64,000 bases of DNA from the NCBI RefSeq assembly GCF_900101625.1, contig NZ_FMYZ01000009.1, forward strand, positions 124,001-188,000, in the 5' to 3' direction. The notes under the pieces were generated by a model that was not told where the DNA came from, ran no database searches, and saw only the letters and a program-made list of their open reading frames with translations. This DNA is from Cupriavidus sp. YR651. GTDB taxonomy: Bacteria > Pseudomonadota > Gammaproteobacteria > Burkholderiales > Burkholderiaceae. Position 1 is the first letter of the stretch. Each line of letters opens with the position of its first letter. Position numbers and translations under genes: made by a program. Positions 26,085-35,774 of this stretch are shown piece by piece.

Positions 26085-27692
26085 ATGTTCGATGCAGGTT
26101 CGGTGAAACCATTCCCGCCACCACCCGCAGCGATCATGACGCAACCCCTCAGCGACTTTCGGCAGTCTCCGGAAGCATCCTCCTGCACCGTTCCGGCGTT
26201 GCGGCACCTTGGTGCACCGGGCGTGCCGAGCGCACTGAGCGCACTGAGCGTGTTCGGTGCAGCGATGTTCCTGGCGGGCTGCGCCAGCATGACGGGGCTG
26301 GAGACGCAGGCCACGGTCGATGATGCGAACCACCTTGCTGCCACCGCATCGCTCGGCGCCACGCCCGTGTCGCCGGCAGCATGGCCGAAGCGTGCATGGT
26401 GGCAGGACTTTGGCGACCCGCAGCTCGATGCGCTGGTCGAGGCGGCGCTGGCCGGGCAGCCGACGCTGCGCGTCGCCGCGGCGCGCGTGCGCCAGGCCTA
26501 TGCATTGGCGGGCGGTGCCAAATCCGCGCTGTTTCCGCAAGTCAACCTGGACGCCACAAGCACGCGCCAGCGCTTCAGCGAGAACAGCCTGGCGCCGCCA
26601 CCGCTCGCAGGCAGCTGGAAGTGGTCCAGCGACGTGCAGCTTGGCCTCGGCTACGAGCTGGACTTCTGGGGCAAGAACAAGGCGACGTTCGACGCCGCGC
26701 TCGACCGCGCCCGCGCAGCGGAAGTCGATTACCACGCGGCGCGACTGATGCTGACGACGTCCGTGGTGCAGACCTACCTGAGGCTCGACGCCGCCTATGC
26801 GCAACGCGCGCTGACCGAACAGACGTATCGCCAGCGCCAGAACACGCTGGACCTGACGCGCCGGCGCGTCGATGCGCAACTCGATTCGCGGCTCGACATG
26901 AAGCAGGCCGAAGCGGCACTGCCGGCCACCCGCGAGCGGCTGGCCGCGATCAACGAGATCATTGCGCTGACCCAGAACCAGCTGGCCGCGCTGGCAGGCA
27001 ACGGCCCGGATGCCGGCGCCGATATCCACCGCCCGCAGCTTGGCGATGGCTACGCGGCAGCGGTGCCGGCCTCCCTGCCGGCAGAGCTGATCGGGCGCCG
27101 GCCGGACGTGGTCGCGCAGCGCTGGCGGGTCGAGGCGGCCAGTCACGAGATCAAGGCAGCCAAGGCGCAGTTCTACCCCAACATCAGCCTGACCGCATTT
27201 GCCGGCCTGCAGAGCCTGAGCCTGTCCGACCTGCTGACGGCGGGCAGCCGCACCTTCGGCATCGGCCCGGCGATCTCGCTCCCCATCTTCGACGGTGGCC
27301 GCTTGCGTTCCAACCTCGGCGTCACGCAGGCGGAATACGATGCCGCCGCCGAACAGTACAACGCCACGCTGATTACCGCGCTGCACGACGTCGTCAACCA
27401 GCTGGTGTCCCTGCGCTGGCTGGCCGAGCGCGCCGGCGAGCAACACCAGGCGCTGCAGCTGACCCAGGAAGCCTACGACCTGGCCGTGTCGCGTTATCGC
27501 AGCGGCGTCGGCAACTACCTGCAGGTGTTGTCGGCCGAAGGCCAGGTGCTGCAGCAGAAGCAACTGCTGATCGATATCCAAACCCAGGAGCGCACGCTGC
27601 ACCTGGAACTGATCCGCGCCCTCGGCGGCGGATACGAAGTGGCTGCCACGCCCGCCGACGGCACGGGCGCGGCGACAAGGAGCGCGTCATGA
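26085..27692 (+). CDS. Outer-membrane efflux lipoprotein, NodT/OprM type
   Basis: A 535-residue TolC-family channel. An unusually long N-terminus precedes the lipobox 'FLAGC' (Cys66 from this start; Cys49 if the ATG at 26136 is used). The body has the two OEP repeats: 'LDALVEAALAGQPTLRVAAARVRQA', seen in part as 'ALAGQPTLRVAAARVRQA', 'LGYELDFWGKN', 'ELIGRRPDVVAQRWRVEAA', 'AKAQFYPNISLTAFAGLQS' and 'ISLPIFDGGRLRSNL'. NodT proteins form the outer-membrane duct of tripartite pumps. Its stop overlaps the start of the periplasmic adaptor (ATGA), so the genes are coupled. Confidence 0.9.
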   Translation: MFDAGSVKPFPPPPAAIMTQPLSDFRQSPEASSCTVPALRHLGAPGVPSALSALSVFGAAMFLAGCASMTGLETQATVDDANHLAATASLGATPVSPAAWPKRAWWQDFGDPQLDALVEAALAGQPTLRVAAARVRQAYALAGGAKSALFPQVNLDATSTRQRFSENSLAPPPLAGSWKWSSDVQLGLGYELDFWGKNKATFDAALDRARAAEVDYHAARLMLTTSVVQTYLRLDAAYAQRALTEQTYRQRQNTLDLTRRRVDAQLDSRLDMKQAEAALPATRERLAAINEIIALTQNQLAALAGNGPDAGADIHRPQLGDGYAAAVPASLPAELIGRRPDVVAQRWRVEAASHEIKAAKAQFYPNISLTAFAGLQSLSLSDLLTAGSRTFGIGPAISLPIFDGGRLRSNLGVTQAEYDAAAEQYNATLITALHDVVNQLVSLRWLAERAGEQHQALQLTQEAYDLAVSRYRSGVGNYLQVLSAEGQVLQQKQLLIDIQTQERTLHLELIRALGGGYEVAATPADGTGAATRSAS

Positions 27693-28867
27693 ACCCCGCC
27701 AGCCAACCCAAGTCAGCCATCGACGTACCGGCGGAACCGGTCGGCGTCCAGTCGGCACGGCGCTGGCGCATCGCCGCCGCGGCCGCCGTCGTCATCGCTC
27801 TCGCCGCCGCAGCCGGCTACTGGCTGCAATACAGCCGCCATTGGGTATCGACGGAAGACGCCTATGTCGAAGGCAATGTGGTGCAGGTGACGCCGCAGGT
27901 AGGCGGCGTGGTCACCGCGATCCTCGCCGACAACACCGACCTGGTCGAATCCGGCAAGACACTGGTCGAACTCAACGGCGTCGATGCGCAGCTCGCCCTT
28001 GCCACGGCGCAGGCCCAGCTTGCCCGCACGGTGCGCCAGGTGCGCGGCCAGTTCGCCACCGCGGGCCAGGACCGGGCCAACGTCGAACTGCGCTCGCTCG
28101 ATCTGGCGCGGGCCCGGGAAGACATGGCGCGCCGCTCGGCGCTGGTCGCAAGTGGTGCGATCTCGGGCGAGGAACTGGTCCACGCCACGCACGCCGTGCA
28201 AGCCGCCCGTGCGTCGCTGTCCATGGCCACCGAGCAGCTCAAGCGCAACCAGGCGCTGGTCGAGCGCACCTCCGTGGACTCCCACCCCGATGTGCAAGCG
28301 GCTGCCGCACAGGTGCGCAATGCCAGCATCGCGCTGTCGCGCACGCGCATTCCGGCGCCAGTGGGTGGCGTGGTCACCAAGCGATCCGTGCAAGTCGGGC
28401 AGCGCGTCAGCGCCGGCGTGCCGATGATGTCGGTGGTGCCACTGGATCACCTGTGGGTCACGGCCAATCTGAAGGAGTCGCAGCTGCGCGATATCCGCCT
28501 GGGCCAGCCGGTGACGCTGACCACCGACCTGTACGGCGACGGCGTGGTGTACCACGGCCGCATCATCGGGCAGGACGCCGGCACCGGTAGTGCCTTTGCG
28601 CTGCTGCCGGCGCAGAACGCCACCGGCAACTGGATCAAGGTGGTCCAGCGCGTGCCGGTGCGCATCGCGCTGACTCCGGCCGAAGTGGCAGCCCACCCGC
28701 TGCAGATCGGCTTGTCGATGAAGGTCTCCGTCGATACGCGCTCCCGCGACGGCAAGCGGCTGGTCGCCCTCGACGCGTCTGGCCAGAACTACCGCACCAC
28801 GGTGTTCGCCGATGAAATGGCACGCGCGGACGAATTCGTGCGCCACATCGTCGAACAGAACCTGTAA
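27689..28867 (+). CDS. HlyD/EmrA-family periplasmic adaptor of efflux pump
   Basis: A 392-residue membrane-fusion protein. The ATG overlaps the upstream stop and has AAGGAG before it. A single N-terminal transmembrane helix (about 26-47) is followed by a biotinyl-lipoyl half ('WVSTEDAYVEGNVVQVTPQ', 'GGVVTAILADNTDLVESGK'), an Ala-rich helical hairpin (about 100-200), the second half ('ALSRTRIPAPVGGVVTKRS') and a beta-barrel ('LWVTANLKESQLRDI'). 'STEDAYV' and 'TANLKE' are typical of EmrA. It links the inner-membrane MFS pump to the NodT channel. Confidence 0.9.
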   Translation: MNPASQPKSAIDVPAEPVGVQSARRWRIAAAAAVVIALAAAAGYWLQYSRHWVSTEDAYVEGNVVQVTPQVGGVVTAILADNTDLVESGKTLVELNGVDAQLALATAQAQLARTVRQVRGQFATAGQDRANVELRSLDLARAREDMARRSALVASGAISGEELVHATHAVQAARASLSMATEQLKRNQALVERTSVDSHPDVQAAAAQVRNASIALSRTRIPAPVGGVVTKRSVQVGQRVSAGVPMMSVVPLDHLWVTANLKESQLRDIRLGQPVTLTTDLYGDGVVYHGRIIGQDAGTGSAFALLPAQNATGNWIKVVQRVPVRIALTPAEVAAHPLQIGLSMKVSVDTRSRDGKRLVALDASGQNYRTTVFADEMARADEFVRHIVEQNL

Positions 28868-28892
28868 GCGGCAACGCAACGGAGGAGAGAGC

Positions 28893-30416
28893 ATGAGCCC
28901 TGCCAAACCCCCGCGCCTGCTGCTGTTGACGATTGGCGCGCTGACGGCGATCGACTTCCTGCAGAACGGCATGGTGGCCTTTGCCGCCGCCCCCATCATG
29001 GGCGAGATCGGCGCGAGCCCCGAGGAGTACAGCGCCATCGCGGCGGCCTACGCCAGCGTGGCCGTGGTCGTGATCGCGCTGCAGCGCTGGATGGTGGAGC
29101 GCGTGGGATGGCGCCGCTATGTGCAGGCCGCGCTCTGCGTGGCTGCGTTCGGTGCGGTCTTGTGTGCGAATGCCGACAGCTATCCGGGCCTTCTGGTCGG
29201 CCGCATGGTCATGGCGCTGGGCTGCGCAGGCATGGTGACCTCATCGCGGCTGGCGGTGAACCTGATTCCGCCCAGCCCTGCGCGCTTCACCGGCATCAAG
29301 GCACTGGTCACGGGTGTGTGCGGCAGCATGGCGCTTGCGCCCTGGCTGGCCTCGGCCATTGTCACCGGGGACCGCTGGCCGCTGATCTTCTGGCTGGTGG
29401 CCACCGCTGCCGTGGCGCTGCTTCCCGCCACCAGCATCCTGCCCGATGACACGACGGCGCCGGCGCAACGCTCGGACGCGCATCCGCTGCGGCTTGCCGC
29501 ATTGGCGGCAGGCAGTTTCCTGGTCTTGTTCGTGCTGCAGCGGTCCTACTATGATTTCTACGCCAACCGCCTCTGGCTCGTGGTTGGCGCGATAGCTGGC
29601 GCCAGCGCCCTGCTGGCCTTCATCTGGACGGAATCCAGGAGCGACCGGCCGCTGCTGCGACTGCGCAGCCTGGTCGAGCCGCGCTACCTGAGCGGCCTGA
29701 CGCTCTTTACGTTCTGCTATGTCGCGCTCGGCTCGAACGGGTACCTGCTGCCCATTGTTCTCCAGCGCTCGCTGGGGCACTCATGGTCCACCACCGGGCA
29801 GTTCTACGCGCTAGGTCTGGCCGCCGCCGTGGCGACCTGGTGGGTGATGTCGCGCCTGCTGCCGCGCTGGCCGGGCCCGCGCAAATACTTCGTCGCGGGC
29901 TTCCTGGCGCTGGCGGCCTCTTCCTGGCTGATGAGCCGGCTCCCGCCCGCCCCCGACCTGTGGCGCCATGTGCTGCCCGCACTCGCGCTCTATGGGGTCT
30001 TCATCATGACGCTGGTTCCTGTCACGGCCATGCAGACCTTCAACGGCGTCACGCAGGACGAGTCGGTGTTTTCGAACGCGCAGCAGACCAAGAACATGCT
30101 GGGGCAGATGGGTCAGGCGCTGGGCGTGACGATTGCCACCGTCGGGCAGCAGTGGCTGACGGCGATTCACTACAGCACGCTGCATGGCGCCGTCAATCCT
30201 GGCAGTCCGCAGTTTCACGAGGCTCACGCGCGCTACACGGCCGCGCTCTCCGCCTCGATGGACCCGATTCGCGCCGCGGAACTCGCCACGGCGCAGATCG
30301 CGCAGGTGATGGTGCAGCAGTCCGCGCTGCTGGCCAACCTCGACCACTTCCGCGCGCTGGCGGCGGTGGCGCTGGTGGCCATCGCGGTGAGCCTGGTCCA
30401 GAAGGTGATTCGATAA
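28893..30416 (+). CDS. MFS drug exporter, DHA2/EmrB type
   Basis: A 507-residue inner-membrane transporter starting at an ATG with GGAGGAGAG upstream. About 14 hydrophobic helices span the length. The first cytosolic loop has 'QRWMVERVGWRRYVQ' in place of the usual GRLADRFGRR-type motif A, so that motif is degenerate; motif C-like 'LVGRMVMALGCAGMVTSSR' region and the late 'FSNAQQTKNMLGQMGQALG' segment fit DHA2 exporters. With the preceding EmrA and NodT genes it completes a tripartite pump spanning both membranes. Substrate unknown; the family exports hydrophobic drugs, aromatic acids and fatty acids. Confidence 0.88.
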   Translation: MSPAKPPRLLLLTIGALTAIDFLQNGMVAFAAAPIMGEIGASPEEYSAIAAAYASVAVVVIALQRWMVERVGWRRYVQAALCVAAFGAVLCANADSYPGLLVGRMVMALGCAGMVTSSRLAVNLIPPSPARFTGIKALVTGVCGSMALAPWLASAIVTGDRWPLIFWLVATAAVALLPATSILPDDTTAPAQRSDAHPLRLAALAAGSFLVLFVLQRSYYDFYANRLWLVVGAIAGASALLAFIWTESRSDRPLLRLRSLVEPRYLSGLTLFTFCYVALGSNGYLLPIVLQRSLGHSWSTTGQFYALGLAAAVATWWVMSRLLPRWPGPRKYFVAGFLALAASSWLMSRLPPAPDLWRHVLPALALYGVFIMTLVPVTAMQTFNGVTQDESVFSNAQQTKNMLGQMGQALGVTIATVGQQWLTAIHYSTLHGAVNPGSPQFHEAHARYTAALSASMDPIRAAELATAQIAQVMVQQSALLANLDHFRALAAVALVAIAVSLVQKVIR

Positions 30417-30446
30417 GCGCCCACCCGCAGGGCAAGCGGGCGCTTT
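30415..30446. terminator. Bidirectional terminator between efflux operon and mmsA
   Basis: AAGCGCCC (30415-30422) pairs with GGGCGCTT (30438-30445), and an inner CCGC/GCGG can extend the stem. A TTTC follows on the plus side. It separates two convergent genes whose ends are only 35 bp apart, and can serve both. Confidence 0.6.
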
Positions 30447-30451
30447 CCCGC

Positions 30452-31975
30452 CTATTTGGCCACGGGCATCGCGAACTCCGCGCCTTTGGCGATGCTGTCG
30501 GGCCAGCGCTGCATGACGCTCTTGTAGCGCGTGTAGAAGCGCACGGCTTCCTCGCCGTATGCGTGGTGATCCCCGAACAGCGATCGCTTCCAGCCGCCGA
30601 ACGAATGCCATGCCGGCGGCACCGGACTCGGGATATTGATGCCCACCATGCCGATCTGAATCTGCCGGGCAAATGCGCGCGCCGTGGCGCCGTCGGATGT
30701 GAAAAGCGAGACGCAGTTGCCCAGTTCGTGCGCGTTGACGAGTGCAATCGCACTCGCGAGATCCGGCACGCGGACCACCGACAGGACCGGCCCGAAGATC
30801 TCCTCCCGATAGATGCTCATATCGGGCTTCACGTCGTCGAAGAGCGATCCGCCGAGGAAGAAGCCCTCTTCGTGGCCGGGCACGGTATGGCCGCGACCGT
30901 CGACGACGAGCCTGGCACCTGCCGCGACGCCCGCATCGATATAGCCCAGTACCTTGGTGCGATGCGCGGCGCTGATAAGCGGCCCCATGTCCAGATCGGG
31001 TTCCATGCCGCCGCCGATCCTGAGCGAGCGCACGCGCGGCGCGAGACGCTCGACCAGCTCATCGCCAACACGCCCTACCGCCACCACGACGGAGGTCGCC
31101 ATGCAGCGCTCGCCGGCCGAGCCATACGCCGACGCGATCAGCGCATCAACCGCTTGATCCAGATTGGCGTCCGGCATGACGACCAGATGGTTCTTCGCGC
31201 TGCCCAACGCCTGCACGCGCTTGCCGCGCTTTGCGCTCTCGGTGTAGATGTACTCGGCGACCGGCGTCGAGGCGACCGCGGAGATCGCGGCCACATCGGG
31301 ATGCTCGATCAGCGCATCGACAACGGCCTTGCTGCCATGCACGACGTTGAAGACGCCTTTGGGAAAGCCCGCCTCGATGAACAACTCGGCAAGCCGGATC
31401 GATGCCGACGGCGTGCGCTCCGATGGCTTGAGGATGAACGTGTTGCCGGTGGCGGCCGCCATCACGAACATCCAGCACGGCACCACCACAGGGAAATTGA
31501 ACGGCGTAACGCCCGCGGCCACGCCGACCGGCTGACGCAGATTCCAGTTGTCGATGCCGCCGCTGATCTGATCGGTGAATTCGGTCTTGAGCAGGTTCGG
31601 AATGCCGCACGCGAATTCGACGATTTCGATACCGCGCATCACCTCGCCCCTGGCATCCTCGAACAGCTTGCCGTGGTCGCGCGTAATGAGCTCGGCGAGC
31701 TCGTCCTGATGCGCCTCAAGCAGTTCCTTGAACCTGAACATCAAACGCGCGCGCTTCAGCGGCGCGGTTTCGCTCCAGGCCGGAAACGCGGCTTTCGCAG
31801 CGGCGACGGCGGCGTTGACTTCCGCTACGCTCGCGACCGGCACGCGGGCTGTCACCCGGCCCTGCGCGGGATCGAATACCTCGGCGAACCGCCCGCTCGT
31901 GCCTGCGGCGCGTTGACCATCGATGAAATGACCCAGCTCGCGCACGCGTGCGGCGCTGTGATTTGCTTCGCTCAT
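30452..31975 (-). CDS. mmsA: CoA-acylating methylmalonate-semialdehyde dehydrogenase
   Basis: A 507-residue aldehyde dehydrogenase. The catalytic Cys291 lies in 'SAGERCMAT', typical of MmsA/IolA. The segment that in hydrolytic ALDHs holds the general-base Glu (ELGGK) reads 'ALGSAKNH', so Glu is absent, as expected for enzymes that use CoA to release the acyl group. '[16 protein letters not shown]' and '[10 protein letters not shown]' are also characteristic. MmsA converts methylmalonate or malonate semialdehyde to propionyl- or acetyl-CoA in valine, beta-alanine or inositol breakdown. The usual partner mmsB is not adjacent, so the pathway is open. Confidence 0.88.
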   Translation of the reverse strand: MSEANHSAARVRELGHFIDGQRAAGTSGRFAEVFDPAQGRVTARVPVASVAEVNAAVAAAKAAFPAWSETAPLKRARLMFRFKELLEAHQDELAELITRDHGKLFEDARGEVMRGIEIVEFACGIPNLLKTEFTDQISGGIDNWNLRQPVGVAAGVTPFNFPVVVPCWMFVMAAATGNTFILKPSERTPSASIRLAELFIEAGFPKGVFNVVHGSKAVVDALIEHPDVAAISAVASTPVAEYIYTESAKRGKRVQALGSAKNHLVVMPDANLDQAVDALIASAYGSAGERCMATSVVVAVGRVGDELVERLAPRVRSLRIGGGMEPDLDMGPLISAAHRTKVLGYIDAGVAAGARLVVDGRGHTVPGHEEGFFLGGSLFDDVKPDMSIYREEIFGPVLSVVRVPDLASAIALVNAHELGNCVSLFTSDGATARAFARQIQIGMVGINIPSPVPPAWHSFGGWKRSLFGDHHAYGEEAVRFYTRYKSVMQRWPDSIAKGAEFAMPVAK

Positions 31976-32376
31976 ACGTCCTTCCTACACGTTAGATGGG
32001 CGATTCACGCTTGAACAACCGGCGCGCCCCTCGCCCGCACTGCGCCACACGCGGTCCGTGCGGCCATGCAGTGCCATCCTGCCCACGTCAGCTTGTGCAA
32101 CACACACTGATTCCTGCCACCAGGTCCGTGTGACCATCGGGATCAGGCGTCTGCTGACGACTCGTTGAAGCAGTGTATGTTTTGCGGGCTTTCGCCGAGG
32201 CCCTGACTGTGGCGGCCTGGGGCCATTTGATGCTTATTTCTGGCCATCGCGCCGGAATCTGCAGGATCTCGCATCTCTGACCTCGCGCGGGCATGGACTG
32301 GTCAGCTTTGACCGAACGCCCGGCGCATGGCAGCATCGCGTAACCTTGAACTTCCAGACCACAAACAGGAGCCTCA
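31976..32376. other. Intergenic region upstream of mmsA, no gene seen
   Basis: About 400 bases between divergent mmsA and the small lipoprotein gene. It must contain the mmsA promoter. Open frames here are short and lack ribosome-binding sites or recognisable sequence. Confidence 0.4.
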
Positions 32377-32766
32377 ATGATCGGGAATCGGCTTTTGCTG
32401 ATCGCGGCCGTCGCCACACCGCTGCTGGCGGGCTGCGCCAGCGGCACGAGTACGGAATACCTCGAATCGCAGGACGGCAAGCAGCTTCACTCGGATGCCA
32501 GCGTGGGCGATCTGGTGCTGTGCCTGAAGCAGAAACTCGGGGACGATGCCAATGTGCTGGCCTATCCCGAACCCGGCAAGGTCGATGTGCGCGTCGGCTA
32601 CGGCCATCGCGCCGATGCGGGGTACTCCTACCTGATCAGCCTGCGCGCCGCCGCGCGGGGTACCGATGTCGAGATCCGCAGCGCAGGCGATTGGCGCCCG
32701 ATGCTGAGCCAGGGCCGTGTCACCGGATACGTGAAGGATTGCAAGCCGGGGACAGCGGTGCGGTGA
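32377..32766 (+). CDS. Hypothetical lipoprotein
   Basis: A 129-residue protein with AGGAG upstream of the ATG. The signal 'MIGNRLLLIAAVATPLLAGC' ends in a lipobox with Cys20. The mature part (about 110 residues) has 'LVLCLKQKLGDDANVLAYP', 'VDVRVGYGHRADAGYSYLI' and 'GRVTGYVKDCK', a small alpha/beta domain with a likely Cys pair. No family recognised. A gene for a c-type cytochrome follows on the same strand after 109 bp. Confidence 0.7.
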   Translation: MIGNRLLLIAAVATPLLAGCASGTSTEYLESQDGKQLHSDASVGDLVLCLKQKLGDDANVLAYPEPGKVDVRVGYGHRADAGYSYLISLRAAARGTDVEIRSAGDWRPMLSQGRVTGYVKDCKPGTAVR

Positions 32767-32875
32767 AGTTGGGGCATGCGGGCGGCCGCCCCCCCACGGC
32801 TTCGCGCCCCCGCCATCGCATACACTGAGTTCAAGCCGCACATCCCCCACGTCCCCCGGTTCTGGAGAGAGACCC

Positions 32876-33718
32876 ATGAAGGTCTGGATTGCAAAGGCAG
32901 TTGGTGCGCTTGGTTGCGCCATGGCGTTCCTGGCAAGTTCGGCGAGCGCCGAGCCCGTGACGCTGGTCATTTCGGCCGATACGCAACAGCGTAGCTGGAC
33001 GGTCGATGCACTGCTCAAGGACCGTCGCCTCACTAACGTGACGGTGGAAGACGAGAACCTGAAACGCCGCCTGACGTTCAGGGCGATCCCGGTGGCCGCG
33101 CTACTGCGCGGCATGCCGGTGGCGGCCGATGCAACCGCGACCACTGCGGCCAGCGACGGCTATGTCTCCCACCTGCCGATGCGCCTGTTGCTGGCCGATA
33201 GCGCCGACGCGCCGCGCGCCTGGCTGGCGGTCGAAAACCCCGCCAGGCCGTGGCCCAGGCTGAAGGGCCAGAGCATCGGGCCGTTTCGACTGATCTGGAC
33301 GCTACCGTCGGGCCACGCCGCTTCCGTGGTCAACGAGAGTCTGTGGACCTACAACATCGTGCGCATCAACATCACCGCATCGCCTGCGGAGCGCTTTGCG
33401 GCCATCCGGCCCGCCGCCGACCAGCCCGCCGACGGCCCCGTCATGCGCGGCTTCACCACCTTCCAGCGCGTTTGCTTCTCTTGCCACTCGATGAACAAGG
33501 TTGGCGATGCTCACCTTGGCCCGGACCTGAACGTGCCATACAGCCCGGTGGAGTATCTGGGCGACGACAAGCTGGTCAAGCTGATCCGTGACCCGCAGTC
33601 GTTGCGCTGGTGGCCTGACGCACGCATGTCGGCCATCGACGAAAAGACGCTCTCCGAAGCGGATCTGAAGGACCTGCTGCTGTATCTGCATCACATGGCC
33701 GGACGCAAGGGACCCTGA
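32876..33718 (+). CDS. Periplasmic mono-heme c-type cytochrome
   Basis: A 280-residue secreted protein: GAGAGA before the ATG, and a signal peptide ending near 'SSASAEP' (cleavage about residue 25). The first 170 residues form a beta-rich domain ('TLVISADTQQRSWTVDALL', 'LTFRAIPVAALLRG') resembling small molybdopterin-oxidoreductase-like or periplasmic binding folds, not identified. The C-terminal 90 residues are a cytochrome c domain with heme motif CFSCH (200-204), 'LGPDLNVP' and a likely Met ligand in 'DARMSAIDE'. It should carry electrons in the periplasm, but no oxidase or dehydrogenase partner is adjacent. Confidence 0.8.
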   Translation: MKVWIAKAVGALGCAMAFLASSASAEPVTLVISADTQQRSWTVDALLKDRRLTNVTVEDENLKRRLTFRAIPVAALLRGMPVAADATATTAASDGYVSHLPMRLLLADSADAPRAWLAVENPARPWPRLKGQSIGPFRLIWTLPSGHAASVVNESLWTYNIVRINITASPAERFAAIRPAADQPADGPVMRGFTTFQRVCFSCHSMNKVGDAHLGPDLNVPYSPVEYLGDDKLVKLIRDPQSLRWWPDARMSAIDEKTLSEADLKDLLLYLHHMAGRKGP

Positions 33719-33768
33719 CGCTCGCCCCTGCCGAGGGCGACAGCAAACGGCGCCGCAAATGGCCCCAG

Positions 33769-33789
33769 ATACCTAGGGTAAATACCTAG
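33769..33789. promoter_or_regulatory. Overlapping palindromes upstream of the lipoyl-Lpd gene
   Basis: ATACCTAG occurs twice 13 bases apart, and CTAGGGTAAATACCTAG between them contains TACC-TAG-GGTA and GGTA-AA-TACC as perfect inverted repeats. This resembles a dimer site for a NarL/LuxR-type response regulator. It lies 80 bp before the ATG of the dihydrolipoyl dehydrogenase. Confidence 0.5.
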
Positions 33790-33868
33790 CACCGGCCACC
33801 GTGGCGGCATCCGTGAAATCCTAGACTGGTAGTTTTCGCTACACGACAACCAGAAAAAGGAAGCCAAG

Positions 33869-35707
33869 ATGGCCGCGATCGAAGTGAAGGTGCCTCAGTT
33901 GTCGGAATCGGTCTCCGAGGCCACGCTGATCCAGTGGAAGAAGAAGGCGGGAGACGCCGTTGTGCGCGACGAGATACTCGTCGAGCTGGAAACCGACAAG
34001 GTGACCCTCGAGGTGCCAGCACCCGAGAGCGGCGTGCTGGCGACAATCGTCCAGCCGGACGGCGCCACGGTGCATGCCGACGAGGTCATCGCGACGATCG
34101 ACACCGAAGGCAAAGCCACGGCCGCCGCTGCCGCCCCTGCCGCAGTACCCGCCGCCGCTCCGGCCGCGGCCCCGGCGTCTTTCTCCGCGCCGCCGCCCGC
34201 TGCAGCTACCGCTCCCGCCCCGGCATCCAGGGCAGCGCCGGTTGGCGCAGGCGCCGACGCATCGGCCGCCGCCGATTTCGACGTGATCGTGATCGGCTCG
34301 GGGCCAGGCGGCTACATCGCGGCGATCCGCGCCGCCCAGCTTGGCAAGACCGTGGCCTGCATCGAGGAATGGCTGGACCCCGCAGGCAAGCCACGGCTCG
34401 GCGGTACGTGCCTGAACGTTGGCTGCATCCCTTCCAAGGCGTTGCTCGCCTCGTCCGAGAATTTCGAACAGGCGCGGCACGGGCTGGCCGAGCACGGCGT
34501 CCAGGTCAAGGGCGTGACGCTCGACCTGGCGGTGATGATCCAGCGCAAGGCTGCCATCGTCGACAAGTTCACGGGCGGCGTGGAGTTCCTGTTCCGCAAG
34601 AACAAGGTGACCTGGATCAAGGGCCACGGCAAGTTCCAGGGACGTGCGGCCAACGGCGTCGTTACGGTCGAGGCGAGCGAGGGAGGCAAAGGCGGCGGCG
34701 TGAAGTCATACACGGCCCGCAACGTGATCATCGCCACGGGTTCGAAGGCGCGCCATCTGCCCAATGTGCCGGTCGACAACAAGATCGTGTCCGACAACGA
34801 GGGCGCCCTCTCCTTCGATTCCGTGCCGAAGCGGCTGGCCGTGATCGGCGCCGGCGTCATCGGGCTGGAACTCGGCTCCGTCTGGCGCCGGCTGGGCGCC
34901 GAAGTGACGATCCTCGAAGCCCTGCCGACCTTCCTCGGCACGCTGGACGAGGCGGTGGCGAAGGAAGCCGGCAAGCTGTTCAAGAAGCAGGGCCTGACGA
35001 TTCACCTCGGCGTGACGATTGGCGACATCAAGAGCACCGCCAAGGGCGTCAGCATCCAGTACAAGGACAAGGATGGCGCCGCGCAGAAGCTCGATGCCGA
35101 CCGGCTGATCGTCTCCATCGGCCGCGTGCCCAACACCGACAACCTCGGGCTCGACGCCGTCGGCCTGGCGGCCGATCCGCGTGGCTTCATTCCCGTGGAC
35201 GAGCACTGCAAGACGTCCGTGCCGGGCATCTACGCGATCGGCGACGTCGTGCGCGGCCCGATGCTCGCCCACAAGGCGGAGGACGAAGGCGTGATGGTGG
35301 CCGAGGTCATCGACGGCCAGAAGCCGCATATCGACTACAACTGCATCCCGTGGGTGATCTACACCGAGCCCGAGATCGCGTGGGTCGGCAAGTCGGAAGC
35401 GCAACTCAAGGCCGAGGGCCGCGAGGTCCGCAGCGGCCAGTTCCCGATGATGGCCAACGGGCGGGCGATGGGACTGGGACGTCCCGATGGCTTTATCAAG
35501 ATGATCGCCGACGCGAAGACCGACGAGATCCTGGGCGTCCACATCATCTCGGCCAATGCGTCGGATCTGATCGCGGAAGGCGTGGTGGCAATGGAGTTCA
35601 AGGCCGCGTCCGAAGACCTCGGCATGATCAGCCATCCGCATCCGTCGTTGTCCGAAGTCATGCGCGAGGCCGCACTGGCCGTGCAGAAGCGCGCGCTGAA
35701 CATGTAG
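33869..35707 (+). CDS. lpdA: Dihydrolipoyl dehydrogenase (E3) with N-terminal lipoyl domain
   Basis: A 612-residue protein. Residues 1-80 are a lipoyl domain with the lipoylation Lys44 in 'ETDKVTLEVPAPESG'; its opening 'IEVKVPQLSESVSEATL' is closest to the lipoyl domain of SucB (2-oxoglutarate E2). An Ala/Pro linker (about 83-130) leads to the E3 domain with FAD-binding 'VIGSGPGGYIAAI', redox pair Cys181/Cys186 in 'GGTCLNVGCIPSK', NAD site 'VIGAGVIGLELGS' and the catalytic His in 'SHPHPSLSE'. E3 reoxidises dihydrolipoamide of 2-oxo-acid dehydrogenases. No E1 or E2 gene is adjacent. AAGGAAG lies before the ATG. Confidence 0.92.
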   Translation: MAAIEVKVPQLSESVSEATLIQWKKKAGDAVVRDEILVELETDKVTLEVPAPESGVLATIVQPDGATVHADEVIATIDTEGKATAAAAAPAAVPAAAPAAAPASFSAPPPAAATAPAPASRAAPVGAGADASAAADFDVIVIGSGPGGYIAAIRAAQLGKTVACIEEWLDPAGKPRLGGTCLNVGCIPSKALLASSENFEQARHGLAEHGVQVKGVTLDLAVMIQRKAAIVDKFTGGVEFLFRKNKVTWIKGHGKFQGRAANGVVTVEASEGGKGGGVKSYTARNVIIATGSKARHLPNVPVDNKIVSDNEGALSFDSVPKRLAVIGAGVIGLELGSVWRRLGAEVTILEALPTFLGTLDEAVAKEAGKLFKKQGLTIHLGVTIGDIKSTAKGVSIQYKDKDGAAQKLDADRLIVSIGRVPNTDNLGLDAVGLAADPRGFIPVDEHCKTSVPGIYAIGDVVRGPMLAHKAEDEGVMVAEVIDGQKPHIDYNCIPWVIYTEPEIAWVGKSEAQLKAEGREVRSGQFPMMANGRAMGLGRPDGFIKMIADAKTDEILGVHIISANASDLIAEGVVAMEFKAASEDLGMISHPHPSLSEVMREAALAVQKRALNM

Positions 35708-35774
35708 CGTTGCCGGGTCGGCGGCGCCTGCCGTCGACCACGCTGATGGGCCGGACGGGCTGCGTCAGTCCGCG

